DNA from: Tetrahymena thermophila SB210
Taxonomy: Eukaryota; Ciliophora; Oligohymenophorea; Hymenostomatida; Tetrahymenidae
Direction: 5' to 3'
Length of the DNA: 64,000 nucleotides
Assembly (NCBI RefSeq): GCF_000189635.1
Contig: NW_002475930.1
Coordinates: forward strand, 124,001-188,000
The notes below the pieces were generated by a model. The model was not told where the DNA came from. It did not search any database and saw nothing but the letters and a program-made list of their open reading frames with translations. Shown here in pieces: positions 1 to 11,200 of the stretch. The position numbers were made by a program, and so were the translations under genes. Position 1 is the stretch's first letter, and each line of letters opens with the position of its first letter.

Positions 1-117
1 GTTTATTTATTTTATTTTTGATTGGAAAGAAAAAAAAACTGATTATATTGATTGATTTATCTACTGTAAAAATTATCTTATTGGGTTGAATAATTTCAGT
101 AATTTATTCATTTTGTT

Positions 118-1845
118 TCAGTTAATATATTGCTTAACAAATTCCAAAAGGGCATAACCATTTGAGTGTTAAGAAACATAAAGCTGTGGGTGAGTTTATT
201 ATTGATGTGAATTAGCCCATTATATAAGCTATTGCTCACTATTCGAGACACATATAGAGAAATTTGCTAACTTTAGCATTCCATCATCATTCATTGTGTC
301 TCCAAAAGCAGCAATAACAATATCATTATCTTGCTTATTGATGAGTATATCTTCATATTTGAATTATTTGCTTTTTATTTATTAGGCCTTATTTTGTATG
401 AACTCTAGCTACTCGCTCATATTGCGTTTTTACTCCTCTAGAAGTCTTTGCTGACCTGTTAAATCATCCTTAAATATTATTTTCTAATTTCTCATTTATA
501 TGTAAGGGTAATAAACTTTATGAAGGAGATACTCAAGAGCCAGCCCTTTATCAGTAATTTAAGGTACTATTTCAACATGCATCAGATTTTACTTTTCCCT
601 AATTACTGCATTAAACCCTATGCCTATTTCATTAAGTTCTTACTCTATTTATTTAAACTCATTCTCTCTCTCATAAAATACACTAATTTCGCTATTGTAT
701 CTTAGAGACCATACTTCAGGATCATTCCTAACTTTAAATTTCAACCAACTTGATAACTTTTGCATCTTTTCAAATATTATTTATGGTTACCAAATCTTAG
801 CTAGCTCCATTAGCCATTACTTATCTAGATACAATATACCTTTTGTATAGTCTTTCAAATAAATATATGAACCACATCTACCTATATAGTAATCAGGCAT
901 AATTAAACTCTCTCTTTTCATCAAGAGATTAAAAGGGTGGATTCCTCTTCCTGAGTTATATATCAATTTACAGGATTTATCAAACCAAAAGTATTTAATC
1001 CAGTACTTCATGAATTCAAGTGTTGCTTCAGGTTTACCACAAAGAGTACCACCTAGATCTGTTGTTATAATTAAGCTCTTTCTATTTGATCTCTATTCTA
1101 CTTCTATTAACTCTTAGTTATAGACTACTAACCTCTTTACATTATTATTTTAGTTGTTCTATCCCTCATCAACTTGATTATTTATATTATAATAGGGATT
1201 TTTAAATATGAGTTCTTTAAATTATTCTGATGATTAATCTACATGATTAATTATTACTTATTCTTTTTATTGGCATGGTTTTACTTCATATTTATCTTAC
1301 TATTTCTAGGTAGAGCTTTCTTATTAATTATTTTAGACTTAGTTCTATGAAAAAACAACTAAATTGCCTTTTTATTGGTTTATTTCATCTAAAATTACCT
1401 CTTAGTTATTTTAAACAATTTGTTTCGCTTGTAAATCATCTTAATTTGCTTTAATGCTTAGTTGAGTGTCTGTAGAATTTATATTTTTGTTTTCTACATG
1501 TTTTATTTATATGAATTAGCAATTGGACTGTAAGTAACCTTTATAAACATTGAATGCTCTTTTAGTTCTTTTCATTTCCTATGAGTTGATCAGCTATTTC
1601 TGCTCATTATCTTCTTTAATTTATTCTAAAATAAATGGAGGTTTATGATTAACTAAGTTTTCTGCATTAAACTACACACTTTCATCATAAGTAGAAGGTA
1701 AACATTAAAAATCAAAATAATATAATATGACAGAATATTGGTTTTATTGCATGCTGATTGAGACATTAGTTGACCTGTTTAAATTTTATTCTTTTTGATT
1801 TTCTAATGGAAACTTCAATTCATTTATAATAACGTTGTTGTCCAT
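118..1845 (-). CDS. HAD-superfamily, sucrose-phosphatase-like protein (possible pseudo-phosphatase)
   Basis: Single-exon frame of 575 aa in the ciliate code, ATG at 1845 and TGA at 118-120. Residues 1-255 are Gln/Asn-rich and unrecognised. From about residue 258 the protein matches the S6PP/Cof-type HAD hydrolases that cleave phosphate from sugar phosphates: motif I TTDLGGTLCG (nucleophile Asp263), motif II YNSGRG (Ser298), a PDYYIGRCGS segment typical of S6PP proteins, the motif III lysine in TDKGLALEYLL (Lys433), and motif IV FGDTMNDDGML (Asp516, Asp520). The oddity is motif I: the second Asp of the usual DxD is Gly265, and in ordinary HAD phosphatases that Asp is the general acid/base. The rest of the active site is kept, so the protein may have altered chemistry or only bind ligand. 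The N-terminal extension is absent from typical family members. Family assignment is firm; substrate and activity are unknown. Confidence 0.82.
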
Positions 1846-3384
1846 TCAAATACCCTCTTACCTAACTAATTAGTTTTCAAATAACACTTTGTTTCAATGA
1901 ATTAAATAGAAAAATATTGTTTGATTAATATGATTGTAAAAATTAGAAAATTTTAATGATATTTTAAATTATTATTTTTATTAATGTATAAAAAGATAAA
2001 TAGACAGAGAGATAAAAAATATTAATTAAGTCTAATGAAATTAAAAATAAAAACAATTCAATAATCACTCAAATAAGTTCAAAAATTAATAAAAATCTGT
2101 CAGATTCTCAAATACTATTTTTGATATCAATTATGATTAAAAGTTCACCACCTTTGAAACTTTTTGATAGATTGTGTTTGACACCATATAATCATTTAAA
2201 TTAAATAAGTAAGTATGTTGACGAAATATTTTATGCTTTACTCAATCATATCATACTAACATCCTTATGTAGTCAATATTTTTTTAGAATAAATAGATTT
2301 TTTGAAAAAAAACTTTTAAAACCTAACACTTTTAAATAACTATACTGCTTAAATGTGCAGAAAAATAGTTTAAAATAAAGAATTTTATGAAAGATTATAA
2401 TTTAGCTAACCTAAATTCAAAATTTTTCTTTACTTTTAATTAAGAAATAAAAAAATAACATTACTTTTTAAATAATGATCAAATTTTTGTTATTTATATG
2501 CTTTTTTATAACATTTTATTATAAAATTTAATTGAAAAATTATAAGAAAGCAGGATAAAATTTTATTTAAGCTAATCAAATTAAATCTACAAGCCACTCA
2601 CAATAAAGAATGTATGTATGTATTTATTTATTTTATTAAAATTCATAGAAAAGATATCACTCAATATAAATATTTATGAGTTTAATTTGTAAACTAAAAG
2701 TATCTATAGTAATTTTGATTGATGATTCAAATTAAATTTAAACAAACCTCTCACAAAGCATATATTTGTCAAAAAAATGAAAATGCATAAAAAATATATT
2801 AATCAATCTATGAATTTAATTTGTAACCTAAAAATATCTTTTATAAAATATGATAGATAAATCCTTTTTAAATTTAATATAGCCTTCCTCAAGATAGCAA
2901 GCATTTATTTTTTATTAAAATGTAAATGCGTAAAAAAAAATCAGTCAATTTTTTTAAGTTTTAACCTAAAAGTAGCTTTTGTAAAATATGATTGATAAAT
3001 CATAATAAATTTTAATAAAACCTATTACAAGATTGCTTTATTTGTTATAAAATTAAAATACCTAACAAAGATATCAATCAATTTCTATAAGTTTAATTTG
3101 CAACATAAAAGTAACTTTTGTAAAATATTATTGATAAATCAATTTAATCATTTAAAAATAATGTGATCTGTGTAAATATTATTAAGGAATGTATCTGGTA
3201 TTTGTTTGTACATCTATGAGAGAAAGATGATAAATATCTAATTATAAATATTTGCTCTTTTAATCAAATAATATCTAATTAAAATAATAATTAACATTGT
3301 TAAAGTAGCATTTTTGTTATTTGGATTTTTGATAAAAATAGATTTTGTTTGTTTGATAAATTAATCATAATTGTAATTTTTTTG
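1846..3384. other. Divergent intergenic region with tandem repeat
   Basis: About 1.5 kb of AT-rich DNA between the divergently transcribed HAD-like gene and the GPCR gene. It must hold both promoters, but I can identify no element beyond A/T tracts. The centre is occupied by the diverged ~135-bp repeat listed separately. No open frame with coding-like composition was seen on either strand. Confidence 0.7.
2520..3155 (+). repeat. Diverged tandem repeat, about five ~135-bp units
   Basis: The same ordered blocks recur: a 'tgaatttaatttgtaacct' block, 'aaaagtaacttttgtaaaat', 'attgataaatca', an 'acctctcacaaag' block, then 'aaaatgcataaaaaa' and 'atcaatcaat'. The first block falls near 2677, 2811, 2955 and 3087, giving a spacing of about 132-144 bp. 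A fifth, more decayed unit begins near 2520. Units differ by many substitutions and small indels, so the array looks old. It lies wholly in the intergenic region upstream of the GPCR gene. Function is unknown. Confidence 0.75.
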
Positions 3385-4644
3385 ATGCAAGAAAGGAGTC
3401 GCAGCTAGTAACTATTTATAACTAGCGTTTTAAATCTAACTTCATCTTCTATTTCTATTATTTGCGCTATTTTAGTTCTGTTTGCATATCTAAAAATAAA
3501 AGAATTTAAAACATTATCGATTAAGCTTTATTGCTTTATGGTTATTTCTGACGCTATGTATTCGATTGCATGGTTTTTCATTCCACAGACTATCAAAGGA
3601 GATGAAATAGAAAACAATTGGAGTTGCTAAGCTAGTGCATTTTTACTCTAATTTGGCTAATTATCTTCTGTATTTTGGAGCACCATGATAAGCCATGCTA
3701 TTTATTCTGCTATTATAAAAGGTCATATTGAAGAATCATCTCTACTAAAAAAATACATGGTAATTACTTATGGACTTTCTGGCTTAATTTCATCTGTGTA
3801 ATTACAATTTATAAATTATACCATTTCTTAATATAATTCATTAAATTTATATTAAAAATTAAATGAAATTTGACGAAAAAGTCTTAAAATAATTTTAAAA
3901 AGTTTAATTTTCAATTCATTTTTGGTATATAATTATATTATTAACATATTTTTTGTTTGAATTGACTTAAAAACATAATTATAAAGACCGTTTATTAATG
4001 GATCGTATGGGCCAGTTGAGTATTTTTGCTGGATCTAGATAAGTCAACATGATAAAATAGGCACAAATTAAATAAGAATGAGCCTATTTTACTTACCTAT
4101 CTGGGTTCTCTTCTTAATATAAATATTTTTTTACTACAAAATTGATAGATTTGAAAAGAAAATAGCCAAGGGTAACAATCTTAAGCACAAGACTCATAGA
4201 AAGTTTATATATTATTCTTTGATTTTTATAGAAACTTGGATATCTCCTACTATCTTAAGAACTTTAAATATGTCAGAAGTAACCTCATAATCTGTTTTCC
4301 CCTTAGCTTGTATAGCTATAGTTACTTCAAGGCTTTAGGGATTCATGAGGTTTCTATTATATGTGTTTAGCAAAAAAATAACAAAAATAATAAAACATTA
4401 TCTGACAAGTAGTAGAATAGCTTCTTATCATACATCATCTCAAAGTAATCCTGACATTAAATAAAATTCAAGAAAATCTTAAAAGGCCATTTTTAAAACA
4501 ATTCAAAACTCTCCATAAAAATAGAAATTATCAATTAATAATGAAAAATAAGACCAAAACACTAGTATAAGCAATAATTAAGAAGACTTAGAATATGATA
4601 ATATTAAAGACAGAGATCTTTCTTTTTTATCTATAGAAATGTGA
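3385..4644 (+). CDS. Seven-transmembrane receptor, cAMP-receptor-like GPCR
   Basis: Two exons, 3385-3797 and 3987-4644, with a GT-AG intron at 3798-3986 that joins in phase (codon GT|A). The product is 356 aa. Hydrophobic helices are visible: TM1 (SISIICAILVLFAYLKI), TM2 (LYCFMVISDAMYSIAWFF), TM3 after NWSCQAS, TM4 (YMVITYGLSGLISSV), TM5 (FYLPIWVLFLIQIFFYY), TM6 (FIYYSLIFIETWISPTIL), TM7 (FPLACIAIVTSRLQGFMRF). The Cys at the start of TM3, the YGPVEYFCWI loop between TM4 and TM5, and the LQGF motif in TM7 followed by a basic stretch are typical of Dictyostelium cAMP-receptor/secretin-like GPCRs. The last ~100 residues are a Ser/Gln/Asn-rich cytoplasmic tail suited to phosphorylation. It should sit in the plasma or ciliary membrane and act through G proteins, but the ligand cannot be inferred. 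The gene converges on the giant gene to its right. Confidence 0.85.
3798..3986 (+). other. Intron of the GPCR gene
   Basis: 189-bp AT-rich intron beginning GTAATT and ending ATAAAG. Splicing restores the frame between the TM4 segment and the YGPVEYFCWI loop. Without it the frame hits stops. Confidence 0.85.
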
Positions 4645-5242
4645 AAATGCTGCTTAGTTTATTAACAGATAATTTTAAATTATTCAAATATAACTTATTA
4701 TTTTAATTTGCAAAATATATTATCATTCAGATTTGTCTAATTTAATATTTTTATTTATTTTCAGATTACTATCTTAAACAATTTAGTATGTATCTTATTT
4801 CATATTCAAATTATAAATTGAATCTCTCAATAATATTTAGAATGATTTATTTCAATAAATTAAATTTATTTATCATTTGAAAATTTGTATTAATATAATT
4901 AAAAAATAAAAAAAATCAATTTAAATATATTTTCTACATTTTTTGAATTCTTAAAATACATTTTATATAAAAGATGATTCTAAAAAGAATGTCTGTCTAT
5001 GAAAGTTTATCTATTCTTAATTTCAGAATTATTTCTTATGGAAATTAGCTCAGTTAAAGTCAATCCTCATCAAATTAATAAAAAAATTTAATAGATTATT
5101 ATTAATAATAATTTTTATTAGCATTTTTTTTGGAATATTTTAATCATTCGATTAATTAATGAAAAATTATTTTAAGAAATTTAATTTAAAAAATATAACA
5201 AAATGTATGAAGAAGACTTTTAAAAATAAAAATACATTTTTA
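4645..5242. other. Convergent 3' intergenic region
   Basis: About 600 bp of AT-rich DNA between two convergent stops. A minus-strand open stretch near 4950-5060 could be a short further exon of the giant gene (it would encode a charged tail), but I see no convincing splice link. Otherwise nothing recognised. Confidence 0.5.
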
Positions 5243-8200
5243 TCAATAGATTATTTATAAAATAATTATTAAAGTAAAAAAATGTAGGCAGGTGAGTATC
5301 TATGATAGTGAAGTTATAGTTACTCCTATAGATAGTGATAATGTCTAGAATTATCTTGTAAATACTTCTGTATAAGTCGTTAAATCATCTTAAAATTCAC
5401 TACCACCCATAAAATAAATAATGTATTGTGTTCCATTTTTAAGTTAATCGAAATAAAAACTTGACTGCTTATATAATTGCACATTTTAATAGGCTATTTA
5501 CATTCCATTTTTAAATACAGTTCCTTTATTATTTAAAAATATGTTAATTGATTAAACTCTTAAAAAATATTAAGTTAAAGATATTAATTCTTTTAAGGAA
5601 AACTTCTTAAATTAATTTTACATGTAAAGAAAATTTAGTTAAAAAGTAAAGACAATGATAATATTTAAAAATTTTTTACCTTAGTAATTGACTCCTTTTT
5701 AAAGTTAACTAGGATCAGGTTTAATTGAATTCGCCGATAATTCTTCTAAAGCTAGATAAATGAACCTATTATAAAAACATTCATTATAAAATTTGCTTGT
5801 AGCATAAACTATTACCCATTAGAAGTAAGCTTAAGGTTAGAAATAGTTACGTTAGTTTAACCAATTGTTATTTTGTCAGGAGTACTTAAATCAAATGATA
5901 TTGTTGAATATTGAATTTAGACAGGATTTGAAATAGATTAAATCTTTGGTAAGCTTGGAATGTAGCTTGAAAGTATTCTGATAAAGTTTTTCTAGTCTGA
6001 AATAGCTGCAGCCATGTAGTTAAAATACTAAACATTAGGTAAATAGTTTAAAGGAGCTATATAAACTACTGCTTAGGAAGTGGATTGAGTATTCTATTTA
6101 TAAAAAATAACCATTATTGATCTAAACCAAATACATTTATTAACAAATCAATCATTAAAAATTCTTTTTTTAAGAATATCTTTAAAAATATTTGGAAACA
6201 GTTTTTATGAAGGAAAGAAAGAAATTTAATTTTGGGTTTAATAAAAATTTATGAAAGAATATTGATATGATTGTCTTTAAGTTAAATATAAAATATAAAT
6301 TTTATTAAAATCTACATTAGGTAAGGGTTGTGGACTAATAAAGCTAACTCTTAGTTATGAGGATTTGCATTTGCTCCCTTCCCTTAAGTAAACAAGACTT
6401 GAAGGGATAGTTAAAAATTCAGATATAATACAACATAACTTTCTCTTTTGAGAGTCTGTAAGGTTGGAAACAAATTAAATTGTGAATTAATTGAGAAGAG
6501 ATCCATTATCGCTTGTTTAGAATTAGGCATTCACTTTATCACTACTATCTCCGTTAAACGTTTAGCAAAAGGCTTCCACTTTATACTATTGTAATGAAGA
6601 TAAGTTTGTCATTTGTACAGTAAGCACAGCACCATTTGATAAAATGTATCCATATTATTCAATAAGGCTGTAAGAATCTTAAAAGTTCTTCAAGTTATTT
6701 TAAAAAGTAAAAATAATATTTAGTTTTAATTTTAAATTAAATATTCTAAAATATTCTAAAACATTCAAAAAATAATTCATTTCTTATTTGTAAAACAGTA
6801 TAAACAAGAAACTAATCCTTCTTAATCAATTAAATAGAGAAAAAATCACATTATAAAAGCAATTAAAAAAATATTTTGATATTATGCAATAGCTGAATAA
6901 AGAAAAATAAAATACTTAAAATTATGCAATTGATTATTGCTTTATGAATGCAGCAGTTGCAGGTGGCTAGCTAAGTTAAGATATTCTATAATATATGATT
7001 CCTATGTTGCTACATGTGAATTCAACTGGTTAGCTTGTTGGTGTTACTTTAGTAGAATCTATTGTAATAGATAGCTTAGTAAATTAATAGTTATTTAAGT
7101 CTAACTCCACATTGATTTTGCTATTTGCTTAAATAAATTATGATCCAGGTCCTTTTTTATAAAAAATAAACTTTTAATTGTTTGAAGGCTTAACAAAATT
7201 TAAAATAATTACCAAATGTGTTAAAGGAAATAGTAAAAACACTATCTACAATATTGTTATTAACTTAGAATTAGAAAATTTATTAAACATTGAATTGATC
7301 AAATTTCATAGAAGCTCCTTAAATAACTTCAATATCACCGTTAGCAACAGGTTATACTGTGATGCTATCTATTATTCTTTGATTAGAAAGATCTAGAACA
7401 ATAGGTGGAGATATACCATTTTTAGGAACTTTTAGCTTCATTACAGAGTAGTTTACTGAAACAATATTATTCCTAACATTTATTTCTATGTTTTTTTATT
7501 TTAATTTTATTTATGAATCCCATTAAATAGAAATTTACATATTGATGGGATATTTGAGTATAAATTGAATGGGTCTGAGACTTTATAAAACATAGCAATA
7601 TATGATCCTTATCTAGTTTATGAATTACCTCCAATGAACACCTTTAAACTAGTATCTCCGATAGAACATATAGGAGTCTTTGGAAAAATAGTTAACTTTT
7701 ATTAGCTAGTATCACTTAAACTTATTGAGATTTACCCTTAAAAGCTCAAGCTAGTATTTAGTGGCCTTAAGAAAATTTATGTTTAAAGTACTCCATTAAC
7801 AGCATCTACTTAGTAAATTTGATTTCCATTGCTATCAAACCATCCAAGATATTGAGTTTAATTAATTTACTAAAAATTAATAGCGTTACTATTCATTAAA
7901 TAAGAGTCTCCGTAGTAAATAGTTGAGCCTGTTAGAGTATCTACTAAACTCACAGATGGTTTAACAAAAACAATATTAGAGAGCCAAATTTCTGGATTGT
8001 TTATATCTGAATTAGAAGTAATTAATTAAAATAAATCAATATTTATTTATATTAAGCTTAAATAAAAAATATTTGAGTTATTTATTTATAAATTAGAATT
8101 TTACTTTTTAAATAATTTATTTAATTGTATTTTTTCCAAGTTTGATTAATTCATAATAAAGTATTAACTTTAAAAAATTTATTTTTAATTTAAATAATCA

Positions 8201-11200
8201 AAATTAGAAATACAAAAGTAAAGTTTTAAAATATTTAATTTAATAAATTTTGAATAAAAGTATTAAAAATAATATTTAAGATTAATAAGTCATAAACAAA
8301 TATTTAGAGTTAAGATTTGTCTTTTAAAATAAAATAAGGATGAATGAATATTTTTATCAAATTTTTAATGCTAATATTTTTATTTAAAAATTAAGGTTAT
8401 TTTTTAAGAAGAGGTCTTAAACTAAAATAATTTTGTATCTTAGATTTTAGAAATTTAATTTTAAATTGTTCAACTAGTTAAACAAAGATGTTTAAAATTA
8501 AAATTTTATTTTGAAAAAAACTAGAAATTTTGATATTAATATTAATTTGATGGGAATAAGAATAAATAAAATATTTAAATTATCTGAACTTTTAAATTTT
8601 TAAAAATATAAATAAGTTTTAAAAATAATAAAGAAAGAAAGAAAGAAAAAATAAAATGAGTGAAGTTACTTACTTGTTATATATAATAAAAAAGTGCTGA
8701 GAGTTGAAGATGATGTCTAGTTCTAAGAAATTTCTTAACTTCCTGAAAATATCTTAAATATTACTGTACTTCCTTCTCTTCTACAAAACTATCCCAAAAT
8801 ATTATTTTATTCTACATTTTAAATCAGGCATTGGCTAACATTTTCATCCTATTTTTAATTTAAAATTACAAAATTATTTTTACCAAAGATATTTTTTTAG
8901 TTATAAAATTTATACATTTGTGATTTTCCAAATGGAGGGAAAGTTAACTTAGAATTAAGATGTTGATGTTATGTAAGTTGAGTTTAATGTTAAGTAGAAA
9001 GTATAGCTTGATAACTGATCTAAAATTGTATTTGAAAGCTGCATTGAATTTATAATCAGAGGCTAAGTCGTAAAATTTGACTCCATAATCGAATCTGCTA
9101 CACCTTCTTCAAAAATAGATGGATTTGTATAATCAAAAACAACTAAAAAAGAAAATTTGGCAAATTAGTTGTACTTTGCTAGACTCACACCAGAAACAAT
9201 CACTAAAAGTAAATTTGAACTTTGTTACGGAATTCCACTAAACCTTAGAGTATTCCATGAATCTATAAAGCAATCCACTCTTATAGAATTTACTTAGCAA
9301 GAAAAAGAGTATTTTAGATTACCATTAATATCATAATTAAATGGAAATTGTATGAAAATTGAACTTTTGCCATTTAACAATTCTATTTAAATTTTGTGAA
9401 AATTAGTTTAATAATTTATTTCAATAAATATTTATTCATAAGCTTGTAAATTTTAGTTTAAACAGCAAAGTTTTTTAAATTATTTATATTTTATCAATAA
9501 AATATGTTTTAATATTGGGAAAAATAAACAATAAAATTTACATTTTTTTGTGTTTTAATGGTAATTTTAATTATGTTTTTTTAAAAATAGTCAAAAAAAT
9601 AAATAGTTAATTTATTTACAAGTTGATTTTGTTTTAATGGAAAATGTGATAGAGCTTATAGATCCTTATTTATTTCCTAGAATGCTTTAGATAAAGGGAT
9701 AACCAATTGAAAAATAATTTGGAGGATTAAATTGAGAAGGGAATTGATAATTATCACTTTACTAGAAGACAGATGTATAAAGATAATCTTGAATTACAAT
9801 ATTGATAGGTAAAACAATAGTAGCACTTGGATAAATAACATTAGAGCAAGTAAAAATAAAATTGTTTGTGTCTTTTAAATCTTATTTTATTGTTAAAAGA
9901 AGACTACCTCCTGAGTTTGAGTTTATATATGTAAGAGAACTAAATAAGCCTGTAAGTTATGTGTTTCCGTTTCCATTATCTTAAAAAATCTAGCATATTC
10001 TTGAATTAATTGTTTAATCAAAAAGCTGCTTATTATAAACACCAAAAGTACCTAAATTAAGTACTATTCTATCAAAAATATTTGCATTAAATTGTATCTA
10101 AGCTAAACTTTAGTAATTAAACCCAAAAGAAAGACTAAATTATCCAACCTATCCATAAGACTAAGGCTTAAATTATATTTAGTAAGTATTTATATTCAAT
10201 TTTTGAGGAGGTGGGCTTGAAGAAACATCCTGAAACAAATAAGGAGATGGGTTTGGCTTTTTTTTCAAAAATAAAATGTATATATCTTTTATTTATCAAT
10301 TTTTAATGAAAAAAATAAAATTGATTGATTGATTTAAAATTGAGAAAGTAATGATATTTATTTTATTGATTTAAACAAAGAGAGAGTTTATTTTTTAAGA
10401 AAGTAATTTAAAAAAATGGATGATGAAAAAGTTTGTTTTATTTCTAAAAAACCTTTATTTTAAAAAAGCATTAAATAAAATAAATAAATATTTAATAAAT
10501 TGTATTGATTGTTAGTAAAAATATATTAAAAATATTTGCTGATTAATCAAATATTTTATTTATTCATTTCATTAAAAAAAGAGTTTTAAAAGTGCATCTA
10601 TTATAAAATTATAAAGAAAAAATATAAATTAAATAAATGTATGAATCAAAGTTTGATAAATAAAAAGTTAAGAAAAATCTAAAACAATTCATATCTAGAT
10701 TCGATTTCTATTCATTTTATTAATTTTTAAATTTTGGGTTCTTAACTCTAAAATAAAATGTAGTAATTTTTAAATTAAAAGTGAAATTAGTTACTGTTTA
10801 GGCAAGCAATTAGCATTAGTAAGTACCACTTTAGTTTGTGACATAGGTTAAACATAGATTAGCTGTGAAACTTTTATCTTTATTGTTATTTCCACTTGCA
10901 ATTATTTGGTTTGCATAATGATAAATGACAAATGTACTTTTAAAAGTACAATATTTGCAGGAATTTCCTATCAAGAAATCAATTTGTAAGTTGTTTGAAC
11001 TGATTTACACTGTGCAGGCATATTCAAATACTTAATACTGAGGATCGTAAAATAAGCATTACTTACCTGGAATGATGTATTAGCTCGTAAAGCTCTAAAG
11101 TATTCTAACCATCATACCTTATTAAAAAGGTATGTTAGTGTTGATTTGTGAGATTTAATATTAAATCAGATTATCTTATGTACCCCAAAAAAGTTTTGCT

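Noticed and set aside
520-705. Plus-strand 61-codon open frame
   Set aside because: It lies antisense inside the minus-strand HAD-like gene and has AT-noise composition.
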